Shown: positions 1-5,854, numbered from the stretch's first letter. The stretch is 5,964 nt of DNA from Moraxellaceae bacterium (GCA_030684415.1 JAUXNL010000107.1:1-5964); one strand, 5' to 3'. Program-made: numbers and translations. Notes: generated by a model from the letters alone, not told the origin.

Positions 1-1215
1 CTGGATGTGGCGGCTGTGCGCCGCGATTTTCCTATCTTGCGCGAGCATGTGAACGGCCGTCCGCTGATCTGGCTGGACAACGCCGCGACCACGCAAAAGC
101 CGCAGGTGGTGATCGACCGTCTCGCGTATTTCTACGAACACGAAAACTCCAATATTCACCGCGCAGCGCATGAGCTGGCCGCGCGTGCCACCGATGCCTA
201 CGAAGGTGCACGCGAAACCTGTCGCCGTTTCATCAATGCGCGTTCAGTGAATGAAGTGGTGTTCGTGCGCGGCACGACCGAGGCCATCAATCTTGTCGCC
301 AAAAGCTGGGGGCGTGAAAACATCGGCCGTGATGACGAAATCGTCATTACCTGGCTTGAGCATCACGCCAACATCGTGCCCTGGCAGCAACTGGTGGCCG
401 AGACGGGCGCAAGGCTGCGCGTGGCGCCGGTGGATGACCGCGGTCAGGTCATTCTGGAGGAGTACACCAAGCTGCTCGGGCCGCGCACGAAGCTGGTGTC
501 GCTGACGCAGGTATCGAATGCGCTCGGCACCATCACGCCGGCGGGCGAGATGGTGCGGCTGGCGCATGCCGTGGGAGCCCGCGTGCTGGTGGATGGCGCG
601 CAATCGGTTTCGCATTTGCGTGCCGACGTGCAGGCACTGGATTGCGACTGGTTCGTGTTCTCCGGCCACAAGGTCTTCGGGCCGACCGGTATTGGTGTGC
701 TGTATGGCAAGGAAGCCCTGCTGAACAGTACCGGCCCGTGGCAAGGCGGCGGCAACATGATTCGTGACGTCACCTTCGAGAAAACCGAATACCACGATGC
801 GCCCGGCCGCTTCGAGGCGGGCACCGGCAATATTGCTGATGCTGTCGGCCTGGGGGCGGCGTTGGAGTATGTGGAGCGGCTCGGTATCGACAACATCGCC
901 CGTCACGAGCATGAACTGCTGGTGTATGGCAGCCGGCTGTTGGCCGACATCCCGGGTTTGCGTCTGATCGGCACGGCAGCCGACAAGGCCAGCGTCATGT
1001 CCTTCGTCCTCGATGGCTACACCACCGAGGAGGTCGGAAAGGCTCTGAACCAACAAGGGATTGCCGTGCGTACCGGTCACCACTGTGCCCAACCCATCCT
1101 GCGCCGTTTCGGTCTTGAAGCGACCGTGCGGCCGTCACTGGCGCTCTACAACACCTTTGCCGAGGTGGATGTGCTGGTACAGGTGGTGCGCGGGCTGGTG
1201 CAAAAAAGGCGGTAG
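1..1215 (+). CDS. SufS-like cysteine desulfurase, 5' end outside window (possible encapsulin cargo type)
   Basis: PLP-dependent group II cysteine desulfurase, which takes sulfur from L-cysteine as an enzyme persulfide and releases alanine. The earliest start codon inside the window is GTG at 7, but the frame is open to base 1 (Leu-Asp precede it). Alignment with E. coli SufS from memory gives a constant offset of four residues, so even a minimal SufS would begin about two codons upstream of the window. Counting from GTG 7, visible motifs are LDNAATTQKP near 23-32, RGTTEAINLV near 88-97, EHHANIVPWQ near 118-127, VDGAQSVSH near 195-203, SGHK with the PLP lysine at 222, RFEAGTGN near 269-276 and RTGHHCAQP with catalytic Cys360. 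Both catalytic residues match E. coli Lys226 and Cys364. The ENSNIHRAAHELAARATDAYE stretch and the NALGTITPA stretch recall desulfurases annotated as family 2A encapsulin cargo, which have a long disordered N-terminal extension; that assignment is inference. A strong terminator follows, so this gene ends its transcription unit. Confidence 0.93.
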   Translation: MDVAAVRRDFPILREHVNGRPLIWLDNAATTQKPQVVIDRLAYFYEHENSNIHRAAHELAARATDAYEGARETCRRFINARSVNEVVFVRGTTEAINLVAKSWGRENIGRDDEIVITWLEHHANIVPWQQLVAETGARLRVAPVDDRGQVILEEYTKLLGPRTKLVSLTQVSNALGTITPAGEMVRLAHAVGARVLVDGAQSVSHLRADVQALDCDWFVFSGHKVFGPTGIGVLYGKEALLNSTGPWQGGGNMIRDVTFEKTEYHDAPGRFEAGTGNIADAVGLGAALEYVERLGIDNIARHEHELLVYGSRLLADIPGLRLIGTAADKASVMSFVLDGYTTEEVGKALNQQGIAVRTGHHCAQPILRRFGLEATVRPSLALYNTFAEVDVLVQVVRGLVQKRR

Positions 1216-1244
1216 TCAGCGCTGTTGTGCGTTTGCACGGCAAA

Positions 1245-1281
1245 GGCCATCCCGGCGTCATCCGGGGTGGCCTTCTTATTT
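1245..1281 (+). terminator. Intrinsic terminator after the cysteine desulfurase
   Basis: An 11-bp stem (arms 1245-1255 and 1262-1272, one G-U wobble, GC-rich) closes a 6-base loop and is followed by the T-rich stretch TTCTTATTT. It lies 30 bases after the desulfurase stop codon and separates that gene from the binding-protein gene. Confidence 0.88.
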
Positions 1282-1380
1282 GAAAAAAGAATATCTATGA
1301 AAGAAATGATTATTTTTAGGTATTTGTGACGATCCCTACACTCCCGGAGGTGTGCTTCACCCACCGCCTTGGAGATTGTC
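1282..1380 (+). promoter_or_regulatory. AT-rich leader likely holding the promoter of the binding-protein gene
   Basis: Bases from about 1273 to 1327 are markedly richer in A and T than the surrounding coding DNA, and the gene upstream ends in a terminator, so the binding-protein gene must be transcribed from here. I could not find a convincing pair of -35 and -10 hexamers at normal spacing. Weak -35 sites and AT-rich upstream DNA are common at CysB-activated promoters, and a CysB-type regulator is encoded nearby, so an activator-dependent promoter is a reasonable inference. No operator motif can be defined from this sequence alone. Confidence 0.4.
1371..1374 (+). promoter_or_regulatory. Ribosome binding site that sets the binding-protein start at ATG 1381
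   Basis: GGAG lies six bases before ATG 1381. An in-frame TTG at 1369 would make a protein four residues longer but would overlap this site. The ATG also gives a better-shaped signal peptide, so 1381 is preferred. Confidence 0.75.
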
Positions 1381-2382
1381 ATGTCAGCCCCTCGCTTTGC
1401 CCGTTCCCTTGGTCTTTTCGCTGGTCTGGCCCTGCTGGCCGCGCCGGTACTGGCCGAAACCTCCTTGCTCAATGTCTCGTACGACGTTACCCGCGAACTG
1501 TATAAAGAAGTCAATCCGGCGTTTGTCGCGCACTGGAAGGCGAAGAAAGGCGTTGATGTCACGGTCAATCAATCGCACGGTGGCTCTACCAAGCAGTCGC
1601 AGTCGGTCGCCGCCGGGCTCGAAGCCGATGTGGTGACCATGAACCAGGCGCCGGATATCGAGTCGCTGGTCAAAGCGGAGCGTGTGTCGAAGAACTGGCG
1701 TGCCGAGTTCCCTCACGATGCCACGCCCTACACCACCACCAGCGTGCTCATCGTGCGCAAGGGCAACCCCAAGAAGATCAAGGATTGGAACGACCTTGCG
1801 CGCAAGGGCGTCACAGTGATCGTGCCGAATCCCAAAACATCGGGTAACGGCCGCTACACCTATCTGGCCGCTTGGGGATATTCACTGAAAAAAGGTGGCG
1901 GAGAAGCCAAAGCACGTGCGTTTGTGAAAGACCTGTTTGCCAACGTGCCAGTGCTGGATGGTGGCGGCCGTGGTGCCACGACCACTTTTGCCCAGCGTGA
2001 AATCGGCGATGTGCTGGTGACCTTCGAAAACGAAGCCGGCCTGCTGGCCAAAGAGTTTGGTGAAGACAAATTCGAAGTGGTTTACCCCTCCGTCAGTATT
2101 GAAGCCGCTGCCCCGGTGGCGTTGGTGAACCCGATCGTGGACAAGCGTGGCACGCGTGAACTGGCCAAGGGCTATCTGGATTTCCTCTACACGCCAGAAG
2201 GTCAGGAAATCATCGCCAAGCAAGGTTTCCGTCCGCGTGACAAGACGGTGCTGGCGCGTCATGCCAAGCGCTTCCCGAAGCTGGAAACGTTCACTGTTGA
2301 GACTCTTTTGGGCGGCTGGACCAAAGTCCATGAACAGCATTTTGCCGATGGCGCCTATTACGACCAGATCATTGTCCGGTAA
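1381..2382 (+). CDS. cysP: Periplasmic sulfate/thiosulfate-binding protein of an ABC transporter (Sbp/CysP family)
   Basis: Secreted solute-binding protein that captures sulfate or thiosulfate for the CysTWA-type ABC importer. It has 333 residues, close to the family norm. Residues 1-25 form a signal peptide ending VLA before Glu26. Family landmarks follow: LLNVSYDVTREL at 29-40, NQSHGGSTKQS at 63-73, DVV at 83-85, RKGNPKKIKDWNDL at 126-139, NPKTSGNGR at 150-158, YLAAWGY at 161-167, GGGRGATTTF at 194-203, GDVLVTFENE at 209-218 and YTPEGQEI at 270-277. Compared from memory with E. coli, NPKTSGNxRYTYLAAWG, GGRGATTTF and Phe215 (Trp in Sbp) resemble the thiosulfate-binding CysP more than Sbp, while ENEA and YTPEGQE are also Sbp-like. 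The family is certain; the cysP rather than sbp label is tentative. No permease or ATPase genes sit beside it, so it is an orphan binding protein here. Strong terminators before and after make it a single-gene unit. Confidence 0.95.
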   Translation: MSAPRFARSLGLFAGLALLAAPVLAETSLLNVSYDVTRELYKEVNPAFVAHWKAKKGVDVTVNQSHGGSTKQSQSVAAGLEADVVTMNQAPDIESLVKAERVSKNWRAEFPHDATPYTTTSVLIVRKGNPKKIKDWNDLARKGVTVIVPNPKTSGNGRYTYLAAWGYSLKKGGGEAKARAFVKDLFANVPVLDGGGRGATTTFAQREIGDVLVTFENEAGLLAKEFGEDKFEVVYPSVSIEAAAPVALVNPIVDKRGTRELAKGYLDFLYTPEGQEIIAKQGFRPRDKTVLARHAKRFPKLETFTVETLLGGWTKVHEQHFADGAYYDQIIVR

Positions 2383-2395
2383 CGGTCAGAAAAAA
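2381..2395 (+). repeat. 15-base direct repeat, copy 1
   Basis: The sequence AACGGTCAGAAAAAA overlaps the stop codon of the binding-protein gene and recurs exactly at 3540-3554, after the regulator gene. Six of the fifteen bases are an A run, which lowers its significance. Confidence 0.5.
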
Positions 2396-2415
2396 GCGGA
2401 TGAAGCCGGGGCCAG

Positions 2416-2452
2416 TGCCGGGAGTGCGTTTTTGCACTCCCGGCATTTGTTT
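2416..2452 (+). terminator. Intrinsic terminator after the binding-protein gene
   Basis: A perfect 12-bp GC-rich stem (arms 2416-2427 and 2434-2445) closes a 6-base GTTTTT loop and is followed by TTTGTTT. It lies 33 bases after the stop codon and closes the binding-protein transcript. Confidence 0.92.
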
Positions 2453-2488
2453 GGTCTGACGCCGATGATGAGCGTTGTTAAGCGATAG

Positions 2489-2505
2489 CAGATGCTCTGC
2501 ATCTG
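2489..2505. promoter_or_regulatory. Perfect 7-bp dyad upstream of the CysB-like gene, candidate operator
   Basis: CAGATGC and GCATCTG flank a 3-base TCT spacer, 73 bases before the regulator's ATG. No T run follows, so it does not look like a terminator. It lies in the only gap that can hold the regulator's promoter, where LysR-type proteins often bind to control their own genes. It does not fit a clean T-N11-A box about its centre, so the operator role is a guess; it might instead form a small hairpin in the leader RNA. Confidence 0.3.
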
Positions 2506-2577
2506 TCGGGTCGGCTGAAGTCGGTAGCGACGGTACTGCTGGGCAGAGGCCCATGATTTTTCGGTGAGTGTAAACAC

Positions 2578-3510
2578 ATGAACTTCCAGCAATTGCGGAT
2601 TGTCCGCGAGACCGTGCGGCAGGGTTTCAACCTGACCGAGGTGGCCAACGCCTTGTACACCTCGCAATCCGGTGTCAGCAAGCATCTCAAGGATCTTGAG
2701 GAAGAGTTGGGTATCGAGCTCTTTCACCGTAAAGGCAAACGCCTGCTTGGGCTGACTGAGCCGGGGCGTGAATTGTTGAGCGTTGTCGAGCGTATGCTGC
2801 TCGATGCGCACAATATCCGGCAGCTGGCGGATGAATTCAGCAAGCGTGACCAGGGCCGTCTGGTGGTTGCCACCACCCATACGCAGGCACGTTATGTATT
2901 GCCGCCCGTGGTGGCACGTTTCAAGGCGGCTTATCCGCGTGTGCAACTGGTGTTGCATCAGGCCAGTCCGGCAGAAATCGTGCAGCAGTTGCTGTCGGGT
3001 GAAGCCGATATCGGTATTGCCACCGAGTCGCTGGATGGCGTCTCAGGGCTGATCTCGTTTCCTTATTACAGTTGGCAGCACACGGTGATTGTGCCGGAAG
3101 GGCACTCGCTTGCAGATGACCCTGCGCTTTCACTGCCGGCGCTTGCGCGCTTTCCGGTGGTGACCTACCACGAAGGTTTTACGGGGCGTACACGTATTGA
3201 TGAGGCCTTTGCGGCGGCAGGGCTGCATCCGGATGTGGTGATGACGGCGCTGGATGCCGATGTCATCAAAACCTATGTGGAGCTCGGGCTTGGCGTGGGA
3301 ATCATTGCGGCAATGGCCTTCAGCCCGGCGCGAGACAAGGGGTTGGTCGCGCTGGATGCCATGCATCTGTTTGCGCCCAACACCACGCGGCTTGCCGTGC
3401 GCAATGGGCATTACCTGCGCGGCTTTGCCTACCGCTTCATCGAACTTTGTGCGCCGGCATTGGAAGAAGAAATCATTCGCGGCGAAGTGCGAAAAGCCGT
3501 CGGGGAATGA
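2578..3510 (+). CDS. cysB: CysB/Cbl-type LysR-family transcriptional regulator of sulfur assimilation
   Basis: DNA-binding regulator of 310 residues; E. coli CysB has 324. The winged helix-turn-helix is at about residues 1-60, with the recognition segment TSQSGVSKHL at 28-37, then a linker helix, then a two-lobed effector domain from about 92. Residues that bind sulfate or the inducer in CysB are kept at the same numbers: Thr100, Thr102 and Gln103 in ATTHTQARY, Thr149 in GIATE, and Thr202 in GFTGR. The stretch DADVIKTYVELGLGVGII at 246-263 is a CysB-family hallmark. In enterics, CysB activates sulfate and thiosulfate uptake genes in response to N-acetylserine or O-acetylserine and is antagonised by sulfide or thiosulfate; Cbl is a close paralogue, so the symbol is by family resemblance. 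The C-terminus is shorter than in the E. coli protein. ATG 2578 is preceded by a modest GGTGAG site at 2563-2568. Its likely targets are the flanking AT-rich leaders, by inference. Confidence 0.93.
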   Translation: MNFQQLRIVRETVRQGFNLTEVANALYTSQSGVSKHLKDLEEELGIELFHRKGKRLLGLTEPGRELLSVVERMLLDAHNIRQLADEFSKRDQGRLVVATTHTQARYVLPPVVARFKAAYPRVQLVLHQASPAEIVQQLLSGEADIGIATESLDGVSGLISFPYYSWQHTVIVPEGHSLADDPALSLPALARFPVVTYHEGFTGRTRIDEAFAAAGLHPDVVMTALDADVIKTYVELGLGVGIIAAMAFSPARDKGLVALDAMHLFAPNTTRLAVRNGHYLRGFAYRFIELCAPALEEEIIRGEVRKAVGE

Positions 3511-3539
3511 GCAAGGAGTAGCGCAGGAAGTGCCCTCGA

Positions 3540-3554
3540 AACGGTCAGAAAAAA
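3540..3554 (+). repeat. 15-base direct repeat, copy 2
   Basis: Exact second copy of AACGGTCAGAAAAAA (copy 1 at 2381-2395), here with one further A. It lies 30 bases after the regulator's stop codon, at the start of the AT-rich leader of the rhodanese gene. Confidence 0.5.
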
Positions 3555-3667
3555 ATAGAAGATAGCGTCAGGATGGGCAAAGAGGTAATGCAGAAAAAAC
3601 GGATTATGTGTGAATAAATCTTGTTTTTCTTTTGAAGTTGGCTTGCCTACTGTGGCGACTGACAGAT
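3541..3667 (+). promoter_or_regulatory. AT-rich leader likely holding the rhodanese promoter
   Basis: The 172-base gap between the regulator and the rhodanese gene contains an AT-rich stretch from about 3547 to 3640, with runs of A (3549-3555, 3593-3598) and T (3624-3628, 3630-3633). No good intrinsic terminator is visible after the regulator gene, so the two genes could also be partly co-transcribed. I saw no strong sigma-70 promoter pair. An activator-dependent promoter, plausibly under the adjacent CysB-like protein, is inference from base composition and position only. Confidence 0.35.
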
Positions 3668-3675
3668 GAGGAGAG
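3668..3675 (+). promoter_or_regulatory. Ribosome binding site that sets the rhodanese start at ATG 3683
   Basis: GAGGAGAG lies seven bases before ATG 3683. An in-frame TTG at 3632 would put 17 extra, partly charged residues before the signal peptide and has no such site, so ATG 3683 is chosen. Confidence 0.8.
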
Positions 3676-3682
3676 CAACACC

Positions 3683-4603
3683 ATGTCACTGAAGAAGCTG
3701 GCAGCCACTGCTGCCTTTTACCTTGCTGCAATCCTGCCGGGCACCGCCTTGGCCTCCAACTTTCTGGTCAGCACCGACTGGCTGGAGAAAAACCTGAACA
3801 ATCCGAAAGTCCGTGTGGTCGAAGTCAGTGTCAATCCCGGGCTTTTTGAGCGCGGCCACATTCCGGGCGCCGTGAACTTTGCCTGGCATACCGATCTGGT
3901 CGACCCGGTGAAGCGTGATATCGCCTCACCACAAGCCTTTGAAAAGCTGCTGCGCGAAGCCGGTATCTCCAAGGACACAACAGTCGTTCTCTATGGCGAC
4001 AACAACAACTGGTTCGCCGCTTGGGGCGCATGGGTCTTCGATATTTACCGTGTCGAGAACGTGAAACTGCTTGATGGTGGTCGCAAGAAGTGGGAGGCCG
4101 AAAACCGTTCGCTGTCGCCGATTGCGAACACCTATGCGCCCGGCACTATCAAGATTGCGGCAGCCGATACCAAGCTGCGCGCGCGTTTGGGTGATGTGGT
4201 GGGGGCTGCCGAAAAGAAAAGCAATGTAGCGTTGGTCGATATCCGTTCGCCAGATGAATACAGCGGCAAAGTGTTTGCTCCGGCTGGGGTTCAGGAGCTG
4301 GCGGTGCGCGCCGGACATGTGCCCGGTGCCGTGAATGTGCCGTGGAGCCGTGCCGTCGCTGAAGATGGAACCTTCAAGCCTGCGGCCGAGCTGAAAAAGA
4401 TTTACGCGGATGCCGGTATTGATGGCAGCAAGCCGATCATCACGTATTGCCGCATTGGTGAGCGTTCCAGCCATACCTGGTTTGCGCTCAAGAAAATCCT
4501 GGGATACGACGTGCGCAATTACGACGGTTCCTGGACCGAGTACGGCAATGCAGTGGGTGTGCCGGTCGTGAATCTGGCCGGGACGGTGTGGTCGGGCAAA
4601 TAA
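3683..4603 (+). CDS. Exported tandem-domain rhodanese (thiosulfate sulfurtransferase type)
   Basis: Sulfurtransferase of 306 residues that moves sulfane sulfur from a donor such as thiosulfate to a thiophilic acceptor through a cysteine persulfide. A signal peptide (KK at 4-5, hydrophobic core, ALA before Ser25) predicts a periplasmic protein. The N-terminal rhodanese domain, about 27-140, has GHIPGAVNF at 58-66 and a non-catalytic loop YGDNNNW at 104-110 with Asp where a cysteine would sit. The C-terminal domain, about 168-300, has VDIRSPDEYSG at 185-195, GHVPGAVNVPW at 211-221 and the active loop CRIGERSS starting at Cys256, the only cysteine in the protein. CRxGxRS loops are typical of thiosulfate sulfurtransferases; mercaptopyruvate enzymes usually have CG(S/T)GVT. 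DGSWTEYGN at 281-289 is the usual family ending. Its neighbours, a CysB-type regulator and a TsuA-type permease, support a thiosulfate or polysulfide role. The physiological acceptor cannot be told from sequence. Confidence 0.93.
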   Translation: MSLKKLAATAAFYLAAILPGTALASNFLVSTDWLEKNLNNPKVRVVEVSVNPGLFERGHIPGAVNFAWHTDLVDPVKRDIASPQAFEKLLREAGISKDTTVVLYGDNNNWFAAWGAWVFDIYRVENVKLLDGGRKKWEAENRSLSPIANTYAPGTIKIAAADTKLRARLGDVVGAAEKKSNVALVDIRSPDEYSGKVFAPAGVQELAVRAGHVPGAVNVPWSRAVAEDGTFKPAAELKKIYADAGIDGSKPIITYCRIGERSSHTWFALKKILGYDVRNYDGSWTEYGNAVGVPVVNLAGTVWSGK

Positions 4604-4626
4604 GCCTGCATCCACCCACTCCAGAC

Positions 4627-4668
4627 AAGCGGGGAAGACGTCGGTCTTCCCCGCTTTTCATTTTCTTC
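4627..4668 (+). terminator. Strong hairpin with T-rich tail between the rhodanese and permease genes
   Basis: A perfect 13-bp stem (arms 4627-4639 and 4644-4656) closes a 4-base GTCG loop and is followed by TTCATTTTCTTC. It has the form of an intrinsic terminator for the rhodanese gene. Its tail ends only about 19 bases before the permease ATG, leaving almost no room for a separate promoter, so partial read-through is likely if the permease is expressed from this side. Confidence 0.88.
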
Positions 4669-4687
4669 TGATCTGTGTGGTTGTCCC

Positions 4688-5854
4688 ATGACCTCATCTT
4701 TTTTTCAGGTGCTGCGCGTTGGCGTGGCGGTGCTGGTGCTGGTGTCGTTACTGGTGGCGGGGTCGGCGCTGGCGGAGCTCGCGGGTGAGGGCCGTATTCT
4801 GGCTTTTTCGTTGTTGGCGGGTACGGCCTTCGGGATTGTGTTGCAGCGTTCCAGGTTCTGTTTTTACTGCATGGCCGCGGATTTTTTCAGCCATCGTGAT
4901 GCCCGTGGGCTGCTGGCGGTGGTGGTGGCTCTGGCGGTCGGCACTATCGGCTATCACGCGGTATTTGGCGCTTTCCAGCCAGTGGCAGTGGCGGGCCGAT
5001 TTCCACCTGGCGCGCACATCGGCCCTGTGAGCTGGGTATTGGCGCTGGGGGCTTTTGTGTTCGGGCTGGGCATGGCGATTTCTGGTTCTTGCGTCAGTGC
5101 GCATCTCTATCGCTTGGGAGAAGGAGCGGTGGCCTCCGTGCTTGCACTGCTGGGGGCGGCGCTGGGTTTTGTTCTGGGGTTTCTCTGCTGGAACACCCTG
5201 TACTTGCGCGCAATTCAGGAAGCACCAGTACTCTGGTTGCCGGCGCATATGGGCTATGGCGGCTCGCTGTTGTTGCAGTTGGGCTTGCTCGGTGCGATTG
5301 CACTGTGGCTGCTGCGCTACCGTACGGCGCCAGAGAGCAATGTGTCGCCGCTGCAGGCAATCCTGGTGCAGCGCTGGCCGGCTGCCGTGGGGGGCTCTCT
5401 GGTCGCTTTCATCGCGGTACTCGCCTATTTCCGTAGCGGCGCGCTGGGTGTGACGGCAGAGCTGGGCAGTCTGGCGCGAACGGCGGCGGATGCCGCACAA
5501 CTGCTGCCTCCGCGGCTGGAGGGGCTGGATGGATTTTCCGGCTGTGCCACCGTGGTCAAACAGGCTTTGCTATCGAAAAACGCCGTGTTCGTGCTCGGGG
5601 TGGTGGGAGGTGCTTTCGCCGCCGCACTGGTGGCTGGCCAATTCCAGCCGCGCTGGCCGAAGGGGCGCGTGCTGGTGCGCCAATTTGCCGGCGGGGTGCT
5701 GTTGGGCTGGGGGGCGATGGTGGCGCTCGGCTGCACCATCGGTACTTTGCTCTCGGGAATCATGGCCGGCGCCGTTTCCGGCTGGGTGTTTGCGGTGTTT
5801 TGTCTCGCGGGTGCGTGGCTGGGGTGGCGCTGGCGGCAACGTTGGCCCACCTGA
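4688..5854 (+). CDS. tsuA: YeeE/YedE-family membrane protein, probable thiosulfate (TsuA-type) transporter
   Basis: Integral inner-membrane protein of 388 residues in the YeeE/YedE family, whose characterised member TsuA imports thiosulfate. About ten hydrophobic segments are visible, roughly at 8-28, 37-53, 74-95, 113-133, 146-168, 193-210, 231-248, 299-316, 333-352 and 358-380. Family motifs are LQRSRFCFYCMAADFF at 52-67, FGLGMAISGSC at 125-135 followed by YRLGEG at 141-146, GFSGCATV at 282-289, and LLGWGAMVALGCTIGTLLSG at 338-357. The two G-rich half motifs reflect the internal repeat of the family. Cys135, Cys286 and Cys349 sit where, as I recall, the three pore cysteines of Spirochaeta thermophila TsuA (91, 240, 293) lie; Cys58, Cys61, Cys167 and Cys372 are additional. 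No TusA-like (YeeD) partner follows within the window. ATG 4688 has almost no ribosome binding site upstream, so the exact start is less certain than the frame. A transporter of another sulfur or selenium anion is possible. Confidence 0.9.
   Translation: MTSSFFQVLRVGVAVLVLVSLLVAGSALAELAGEGRILAFSLLAGTAFGIVLQRSRFCFYCMAADFFSHRDARGLLAVVVALAVGTIGYHAVFGAFQPVAVAGRFPPGAHIGPVSWVLALGAFVFGLGMAISGSCVSAHLYRLGEGAVASVLALLGAALGFVLGFLCWNTLYLRAIQEAPVLWLPAHMGYGGSLLLQLGLLGAIALWLLRYRTAPESNVSPLQAILVQRWPAAVGGSLVAFIAVLAYFRSGALGVTAELGSLARTAADAAQLLPPRLEGLDGFSGCATVVKQALLSKNAVFVLGVVGGAFAAALVAGQFQPRWPKGRVLVRQFAGGVLLGWGAMVALGCTIGTLLSGIMAGAVSGWVFAVFCLAGAWLGWRWRQRWPT

Noticed and set aside
244..1092. Long open frame of 282 codons on the - strand inside the cysteine desulfurase gene
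   Set aside because: The + strand frame matches SufS from end to end with both catalytic residues; the antisense product matches no family I recognise and reflects GC-rich codon structure.
1096..1152. Apparent loss of the catalytic cysteine in the desulfurase, where E. coli SufS has AMCRASLAMYNT and this protein has ATVRPSLALYNT
   Set aside because: Counting back from the C-terminus of E. coli SufS shows that Cys364 lies in the GHHC motif, not in this segment; the GHHC cysteine is present here as Cys360.
1369..1380. TTG start at 1369 for the binding protein
   Set aside because: It overlaps the GGAG ribosome binding site that serves ATG 1381, and ATG 1381 gives a standard signal peptide.
3592..3629. 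Inverted repeat GAAAAAAC / GTTTTTC in the rhodanese leader
   Set aside because: A seven-pair, almost all A-T stem with a long loop is too weak to call a terminator or riboswitch.
3926..4615. Open frame of 229 codons on the - strand opposite the rhodanese gene
   Set aside because: Fully covered by a clear rhodanese on the + strand; the translated product is histidine- and arginine-rich shadow sequence with no recognisable domain.
4748..5500. Open frame of 250 codons on the - strand opposite the permease gene
   Set aside because: The + strand shows the full membrane-protein pattern of the YeeE family; the reverse product is Gln/Arg/His-rich, as expected from the complement of hydrophobic codons.
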